A stretch of DNA of 64,000 nt, taken from Rhodococcus sp. Z13 (GTDB lineage Bacteria; Actinomycetota; Actinomycetes; Mycobacteriales; Mycobacteriaceae). The position numbers and the translations under genes were made by a program. The stretch is from NCBI RefSeq assembly GCF_025837095.1, contig NZ_CP107551.1, positions 2,090,352-2,154,351 of the forward strand, written 5' to 3'. The notes under the pieces are model-generated. The model ran no database searches. It had not been told where the DNA came from and saw only the letters and a program-made list of their open reading frames with translations. Shown here in pieces: positions 55,639 to 64,000 of this stretch. Every line of letters begins with the position of its first letter. Position 1 is the stretch's first letter.

Positions 55639-56874
55639 ATGACTGCGGAAGCGAAGAACACGCCGGCTACCGCGACGGGCGTGCAGGATGCCGTGCGTGC
55701 CGAGAACCGGGTGCCGGCCGTCAACACCGCCGGCAAGCCGGCAATCAACAAGGGTGAGGTCTTCACGTCCTTCGACGTGAACGCCTTCGAGATCCCGTCG
55801 GGTCGCGACGAGGTGTGGCGGTTCACCCCGCTGCGCCGCCTCCGCGGTCTGCACGACGGCACGGCCACCGCGACCGGCACCACGACCGTCGAGGTCACCG
55901 AGGTCGACGGCGTGACCGTCGAGACCGTCGGCCGCGACGACCCGCGCCTCGGCCGGGGCGGTGTGCCGTTCGACCGTGTCGCGGCACAGGCCTACTCGTC
56001 CTTCGAGACCGCGACCGTCGTCACCGTCGGCCGTGAAGTCGAGGTCGCCGACCCCGTCGTCTTGACGATCACCGGCCCCGGTGAGGGCGAGACCGCCTTC
56101 GGCCACCTGCAGATCCGCCTCGAGGCGTTCGCGAACCTGACCCTCGTGATCGACCAGCGCGGCAGCGGCACCTACGCCGAGAACATCGAGTTCGTCGTCG
56201 GCGACAGCGCGCATCTGAAGGTCGTCGCAGTGCAGGACTGGGCCGAGGACGCCGTGCACGTCGCGGCGCACCACGCCCGCCTCGGCCGCGACGCGGTGCT
56301 GCGTCACTTCACCGTCGCGCTCGGCGGCGACCTGGTGCGCGTGTCGGCCACCACCAAGTACGACGGCCCCGGCGGCGACGCCGAGCTGCTCGGCCTGTAC
56401 TTCGCCGACGCCGGCCAGCACCTCGAGCAGCGCCTGCTCGTCGACCACTCGCAGCCGAACTGCAAGTCGAACGTCGTGTACAAGGGTGCGCTGCAGGGTG
56501 ATCCGGCCTCCGGCAAGCCCGACGCGCACACCGTGTGGATCGGCGACGTGCTCATCCGCGCCGAGGCCGAGGGCACCGACACCTTCGAGCTCAACCGCAA
56601 TCTCGTGCTCACCGACGGCGCCCGCGCCGACTCGGTGCCCAACCTCGAGATCGAGACGGGCGAGATCGTCGGCGCCGGACACGCCTCCGCGACCGGACGT
56701 TTCGACGACGAGCAGCTGTTCTACCTGCGTGCGCGCGGCATCCCCGAGGAGGAGGCGCGGCGTCTCGTCGTCCGGGGCTTCTTCCACGAGCTGCTCGAGC
56801 GCATCACGGTCCCCGAGATCCGCGAGCGGCTCGAGGCGGCCATCGAGGCCGAGCTGGAAGCCGTCGGCGCCTGA
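55639..56874 (+). CDS. sufD: Fe-S cluster assembly protein SufD
   Basis: SufD pairs with SufB to form the scaffold heterodimer bound to SufC. The 411-residue protein shares the C-terminal pattern with SufB (DDEQLFYLRARGIPEEEARR) and has VDHSQPNCKSNVVYKGALQG, holding the residues that match the SufB cluster region. Its ATG directly follows the sufB stop with no gap, so translation is coupled. Confidence 0.97.
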   Translation: MTAEAKNTPATATGVQDAVRAENRVPAVNTAGKPAINKGEVFTSFDVNAFEIPSGRDEVWRFTPLRRLRGLHDGTATATGTTTVEVTEVDGVTVETVGRDDPRLGRGGVPFDRVAAQAYSSFETATVVTVGREVEVADPVVLTITGPGEGETAFGHLQIRLEAFANLTLVIDQRGSGTYAENIEFVVGDSAHLKVVAVQDWAEDAVHVAAHHARLGRDAVLRHFTVALGGDLVRVSATTKYDGPGGDAELLGLYFADAGQHLEQRLLVDHSQPNCKSNVVYKGALQGDPASGKPDAHTVWIGDVLIRAEAEGTDTFELNRNLVLTDGARADSVPNLEIETGEIVGAGHASATGRFDDEQLFYLRARGIPEEEARRLVVRGFFHELLERITVPEIRERLEAAIEAELEAVGA

Positions 56875-56949
56875 CCGTCACCCTGCGTGCCGGCACGAGC
56901 GCCGATGCACCCTAGTCCCGATACTTCTCCACTAAGGAAACGCATTTCG

Positions 56950-58996
<2,047 letters not shown>

Positions 58997-58999
58997 GCG

Positions 59000-59491
59000 A
59001 TGCGGATGGAGCAGATGTACCAGGAGGTCATCCTGGACCACTACAAGCACCCGCACCACCGTGGCCTGCGTGAACCGTTCGGTGCGGAGGTGCACCACGT
59101 CAACCCCACCTGCGGCGACGAGGTGACCCTGCGGGTGCACCTGGACGGCGACACCGTGGCCGACGTGTCCTACGACGGTCAGGGCTGCTCGATCAGCCAG
59201 GCCTCCACGTCGGTGCTCACCGATCAGGTGATCGGTACCTCCCTCGGGGACGCACTGAAGATCGTCGAGAGCTTCGTCGAGATGGTGAGCAGCCGCGGCA
59301 CCGTCGAGGGCGACGAGGACGTGATCGGCGACGGCATCGCGTTCGCGGGTGTGGCGAAGTACCCGGCGCGCGTGAAGTGCGCGCTGCTGGGCTGGATGGC
59401 GTTCAAGGACGCGGTCGCGCAGACCGTGGACGCCACGGGCTCCGGTGCGCCGGACGCCCCCGAAACCGTTTCGAGCGGAGGACAGAACTGA
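59000..59491 (+). CDS. sufU: Zinc-dependent sulfurtransferase SufU
   Basis: SufU takes persulfide sulfur from SufS. The 163-residue protein has the three conserved cysteines in VNPTCGDEVTL, GQGCSISQASTSVLT and RVKCALLGWMAF, with the insertion between the first two typical of SufU rather than IscU. Its stop overlaps the sufT ATG by one base (TGATG). Confidence 0.96.
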   Translation: MRMEQMYQEVILDHYKHPHHRGLREPFGAEVHHVNPTCGDEVTLRVHLDGDTVADVSYDGQGCSISQASTSVLTDQVIGTSLGDALKIVESFVEMVSSRGTVEGDEDVIGDGIAFAGVAKYPARVKCALLGWMAFKDAVAQTVDATGSGAPDAPETVSSGGQN

Positions 59492-59910
59492 TGACCGAAC
59501 CCGCCCCGGGCACCGTGAACACCGACCAGAATCCGCCGGCGGACGGGGGAGCGGAGGAGGCCTCGGCCCTTGTCGCGGACACCGCCCCGCCGATGGATCC
59601 CGGCCGTCTCGACGAACTCGAGGAGGCCCTGCGCGACGTCGTCGACCCCGAGCTCGGCATCAACGTCGTCGACCTCGGTCTCGTCTACGGCATCTCCGAG
59701 ACCGACGAGGCCGTCACGGTGGACATGACCCTCACCTCGGCCGCGTGCCCGCTCACCGACGTCATCGAGGAGCAGGCCAAGGGTGCGCTCGTGCGCAGCG
59801 GCCTGTGCGACGAACTGCGCATCAACTGGGTGTGGATGCCGCCGTGGGGCCCCGACAAGATCACCGACGACGGTCGCGAGCAGCTGCGCGCGCTCGGTTT
59901 CACCGTCTGA
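59491..59910 (+). CDS. sufT: Fe-S maturation protein SufT (DUF59/MIP18)
   Basis: SufT proteins help mature [4Fe-4S] enzymes. The 139-residue protein has an acidic disordered N-terminal stretch of about 35 residues, then DVVDPELGINVVDLGLVYGI and TLTSAACPLTDVIEEQA with the conserved Cys of the DUF59 domain, and ends with WVWMPPWGPDKITDDGRE. It is the last gene of the suf operon before a shared terminator. Confidence 0.95.
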   Translation: MTEPAPGTVNTDQNPPADGGAEEASALVADTAPPMDPGRLDELEEALRDVVDPELGINVVDLGLVYGISETDEAVTVDMTLTSAACPLTDVIEEQAKGALVRSGLCDELRINWVWMPPWGPDKITDDGREQLRALGFTV

Positions 59911-59932
59911 CCGGCACCACCCTTCGGGCCTC

Positions 59933-59977
59933 GGCGCCTGACCCCATCCCGACCTCCGGGCGGGTGGGTCAGGCGCC
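59933..59977. terminator. Terminator shared by sufT and ku
   Basis: Perfect 12-bp arms (59933-59944 and 59966-59977) with a 21-nt loop and a TTT run to the right lie between the convergent sufT and ku genes. The right arm overlaps the last codons of ku. Confidence 0.75.
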
Positions 59978-60988
59978 TTTGCGTTCGCCCGAGCTCTTCT
60001 TCGCGGGGCCCTTCTCGGCAGTGCTCTTCTTCGCGGTGGTCTTCTTGGCGGTGGTCTTCTTGGCAGCCGCCTTCTTCGCAGGAGTCTTCTTCGCGGCCGT
60101 GGTCTTCCCGGCCGTGTTCTTCTTCGCCGCGGTCTTCCCGGCGGTGCTCTTCTTCGCCGCGGTCTTCCCGGTGCTCTTCTTCGCCGCCGAACCGGACGGC
60201 CGCTTGTCGCTGCCGGCCTGTTCCAGACTCTGCTTCAGAGCGGCGACGAGGTCGAGCACCTCGGCGTCCTCCTCCTCGTGCTCGGGTTCCGACACCTGGA
60301 AGACGTTGTCGCCCCGCGCGATTGCCTCGTCGATCAGCGTGCGCAACTCGACCTGGTACTCGTCGACGTATTCGGTCGGATCGAAGTCACCGGACATCGA
60401 TTCGACGAGGGTCTCGGCCATCGCCAGCTCGCGCTGCTTCGGCTTCTCGATGTCGTCCAGCGAATCGAACTCCGCCGCCCGCACCTCGTCGGGCCACAGG
60501 AGTGTCTGCAGGATGAGCAGACCGTCCTGGGTGCGCAGCGCCGCCAGCCGGGTACGCTGCCGCAACGTGAAGTGCACCAGGGCGGTGCGGTCGCTCTGCT
60601 CGAGTGTCGCGGCGAGCAGCCCGTAGGCCTTCGGCGACGACGAGTCGGGTTCGAGATAGTAGGACTTCTCGAACAGGATCGGGTCGATCTGCTCGGTCGG
60701 CACGAACTGCAGCACCGGGATCTCGTGCTTCTCCGCGACCGGCAACTTTTCGAAGTCCTCGTCGGTGAGCACCACCCGCTCGCCGTCCTCGGAGTCGTAC
60801 GCCTTGTCGATCTCCTGGTAGGGGACCACCTCACCGCACTCGCTGCACACGCGCTGGTACTTGATCCGCCCACCGTCCTTCGCGTGCACCTGGTGGAACG
60901 TGATGTCGTGGGACTCGGTGGCCGAGTACACCTTCACAGGTACGTTGACCAGGCCGAACGCGAGGGAGCCTTTCCAGATCGACCGCAT
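59969..60988 (-). CDS. ku: Non-homologous end joining protein Ku
   Basis: Bacterial Ku forms a ring on DNA ends and recruits LigD for end joining. The 339-residue protein starts with MRSIWKGSLAFGLVNVPVKV and has the core YQRVCSECGEVVPYQEIDKAY and LVHFTLRQRTRLAALR. The last 85 residues are a Lys/Ala/Thr repeat tail (AKKTTAKKTTAKK-like), similar to histone H1 tails and expected to bind DNA. The core without the tail has normal length. ATG at 60988 matches the family start. LigD is not in the window. Confidence 0.96.
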   Translation of the reverse strand: MRSIWKGSLAFGLVNVPVKVYSATESHDITFHQVHAKDGGRIKYQRVCSECGEVVPYQEIDKAYDSEDGERVVLTDEDFEKLPVAEKHEIPVLQFVPTEQIDPILFEKSYYLEPDSSSPKAYGLLAATLEQSDRTALVHFTLRQRTRLAALRTQDGLLILQTLLWPDEVRAAEFDSLDDIEKPKQRELAMAETLVESMSGDFDPTEYVDEYQVELRTLIDEAIARGDNVFQVSEPEHEEEDAEVLDLVAALKQSLEQAGSDKRPSGSAAKKSTGKTAAKKSTAGKTAAKKNTAGKTTAAKKTPAKKAAAKKTTAKKTTAKKSTAEKGPAKKSSGERKGA

Positions 60989-61074
60989 GTGTCCATCATG
61001 ATCGACGCCCGGGGCACCCGCTGGAAACCCGCGAAACTCACCCCGCACTGGACGAGACCTTCGTCACGTCCAGC

Positions 61075-62190
61075 TCAGCGCAGCGACCGCAGGATCGTGC
61101 GGCGCTGCGAGGACGGCAGCTCCCGGAACAGCTGCCACATCGTCGCGGCCACCCCCGCGGCGTCCTCGCGGCCCGACAGGTAGGCGCGTTGCCGGTCGAC
61201 CGGCAACGCGAAGAACGCCTCGAAGAACTCCGTCGCAGCGTCTGCGTCGAGGTTCAGCAGCACTCGCAGTCCCAGCCGCCGCAGACCCGCCACCGCGCGG
61301 CTGCGTGCCGGCCACAGCACCTTCCGGGGGTCGGTACCCCGGCACATCGCGTCGACCACCGCGTCGGCCGTCGCCAGCGCCGTGGCCACCGCGTATCCGG
61401 TGGCGGGGTGCATGAGGCCGCCACGGGCACCGACCCCCAGGACCCCTTCGGCGACCGGCCCGCCCTCGACGGCGAAGCGCACCCGTTCGGTGCGCGCACC
61501 CCCGTGCACGTCCACCCCGCGCGCTGCGAGCCGGACCCGCAGCCGGCGCTCGAGTTCGGGGAGGCCGAGCGCCGGCCGCCCCACCAGGCAGGTCTCCTCC
61601 AGGATCGTGCGCCCGCCGCCGACCGGCACCGCGTACAGGAACGACGGCACGTCGCCCGGAGCGGTCCCGTTGTCGCGCCGCCAGTCCATGAACCAGGCCT
61701 GCCGGCCCTCCAGCGCGGGAGCGGCGACCGCGTCGTCGACGATCACCCCGAAGGCGGTCTGCTGGGCGCGGTGCGGCTCGGCGGGCACCCCCCGCGCGTC
61801 GACGACGTACCGGGCCCGCAACCGCCGCCCGTCGTCGAGCACCACCCCGTCGGCGCCGACGTCGCGCACCCGGGCCGCCACCACCCGCGCCCCGTCGAGA
61901 CGCAGACACTGTTGCAGCGCGACGGTGTCGAGCACCCGATAGGGCCGGTCGACGACGTGCAGCCGCCGCGTCCACGCGGCGGGGGCCTGCGTGTGGGTGG
62001 CGACGGCCTCCGCGGGTAGCCAGGCGGGCAGCTCGTCCGCCCACGCGGCGTAGGTGGCGGTCCATCCCCGGTCCGGGCGCGCGTCGACGGCGGTGACCGT
62101 CAGTCCGGCGGCCGTGGCCCGGGAGGCGAGGGAGCGGCCGGCGGGGCCGAGACCGGCCACCAGCAGGTCGGTGGGTGGGGAGTCCGTCAC
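61075..62190 (-). CDS. crtY: Lycopene cyclase (CrtY/CrtL type)
   Basis: The 371-residue flavoprotein has the dinucleotide-binding start LLVAGLGPAGRSLASRATAAG, the DTVALQQCLR and YVVDARGVPAEP regions and the cyclase motif FLYAVPVGGGRTILEETCL. It should form beta rings on lycopene; Rhodococcus relatives include monocyclases. The GTG lies 6 nt after a TAGGCT element on the minus strand. No other carotenoid gene is in the window, so it depends on genes elsewhere. A direct activity assignment (mono- or bicyclase) is not possible from sequence. Confidence 0.9.
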   Translation of the reverse strand: MTDSPPTDLLVAGLGPAGRSLASRATAAGLTVTAVDARPDRGWTATYAAWADELPAWLPAEAVATHTQAPAAWTRRLHVVDRPYRVLDTVALQQCLRLDGARVVAARVRDVGADGVVLDDGRRLRARYVVDARGVPAEPHRAQQTAFGVIVDDAVAAPALEGRQAWFMDWRRDNGTAPGDVPSFLYAVPVGGGRTILEETCLVGRPALGLPELERRLRVRLAARGVDVHGGARTERVRFAVEGGPVAEGVLGVGARGGLMHPATGYAVATALATADAVVDAMCRGTDPRKVLWPARSRAVAGLRRLGLRVLLNLDADAATEFFEAFFALPVDRQRAYLSGREDAAGVAATMWQLFRELPSSQRRTILRSLR

Positions 62191-62196
62191 GGCGTC

Positions 62197-62202
62197 AGCC
62201 TA
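62197..62202 (-). promoter_or_regulatory. -10 element for leaderless crtY
   Basis: TAGGCT on the minus strand ends 6 nt before the crtY GTG. Confidence 0.55.
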
Positions 62203-62303
62203 GGCCGGGGGCCGGTAGGGCGACGCAGGCCGGGTCCGGCGGTTCCTGTGGAGGCGGCGGGGTGGGTAGCGCATCTCACCTCCGGAAACGAGCGGCGCCA
62301 CGG

Positions 62304-62309
62304 TAAAAT
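62304..62309 (+). promoter_or_regulatory. Strong -10 element for the ABC-F gene
   Basis: TAAAAT is the best -10 match in the window. Transcription near 62316-62319 gives a leader of about 70 nt that contains the possible leader peptide. Confidence 0.6.
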
Positions 62310-62318
62310 CAGTGGTTC

Positions 62319-62375
62319 GTGTGCCCGGCGATCCGGCATCCTGACACCCGTCCGAGAACTTTCCGATCCTTCTAG
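62319..62375 (+). CDS. Possible 18-residue leader peptide of the ABC-F gene
   Basis: A GTG at the expected transcription start opens an 18-codon frame (MCPAIRHPDTRPRTFRSF) whose TAG stop lies inside the AGGAG ribosome binding site of the ABC-F gene. That layout is typical of translational attenuation, and RPR is a +X+ motif of the kind at which macrolides stall ribosomes. The reading frame is seen; its use is inferred. Confidence 0.35.
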   Translation: MCPAIRHPDTRPRTFRSF

Positions 62376-62386
62376 GAGTCCCCCGC

Positions 62387-64000
<1,614 letters not shown>

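Overview
This 64 kb window is chromosomal DNA of a high-GC actinobacterium of the order Mycobacteriales, most likely a Rhodococcus. The reasons are very GC-rich codon third positions, many GTG starts, 4-bp GTGA/ATGA gene overlaps, short -10 elements placed 6-9 nt before leaderless start codons, and a gene order that follows the Mycobacterium tuberculosis block from carB (Rv1384) to the ABC-F gene (Rv1473). The genus is an inference from gene content (mycolate-type mannosyltransferases, lycopene cyclase, absence of PE/PPE genes).

Layout. 1-8.3 kb: carB (5' cut by the window edge), pyrF, mihF, gmk, rpoZ, coaBC, metK, covering pyrimidine, nucleotide and cofactor supply plus a nucleoid protein. 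8.3-16.9 kb: priA (split by an apparent one-base frameshift), a hemerythrin-like protein, a secreted lipase, fmt, rsmB, a PfkB-type phosphofructokinase and a GT87 mannosyltransferase. 17-21.7 kb: rpe and the riboflavin genes ribD-ribE-ribBA-ribH plus a PH-domain membrane protein. 21.7-34.5 kb: uvrC-rapZ-yvcK-whiA, then gap-pgk-tpiA, an MFS transporter, secG and ppc. 34.5-39.6 kb is an accessory block absent from this position in M. tuberculosis: a DGPF/YciI protein with an ECF42-type sigma factor and its probable autoregulated promoter, an SRPBCC protein, and a Tat-exported small protein paired with a GMC oxidoreductase that carries four clustered cysteines. 39.6-46 kb, minus strand: the pentose phosphate operon tkt-tal-zwf-opcA-pgl. 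46-51.5 kb: heme A synthesis (ctaB, ctaA), a quinone oxidoreductase, a small conserved protein and a two-gene ABC exporter. 51.5-53.2 kb: mptB. 53.3-59.9 kb: the SUF iron-sulfur operon sufR-B-D-C-S-U-T with a SufR-type operator over the sufR start. 60-64 kb: ku, a lycopene cyclase and an ABC-F ATPase cut by the right edge.

Most of the window is housekeeping. The signals beyond routine annotation are regulatory: a probable SufR operator, a textbook-like ECF42 promoter, many leaderless promoters (two built on the stop codon of the gene before), a putative leader peptide whose stop overlaps the ribosome binding site of the ABC-F gene, and a hairpin-rich 300-base region before mihF that could encode a small RNA. 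No tRNA, rRNA, CRISPR array, insertion sequence or prophage was seen.
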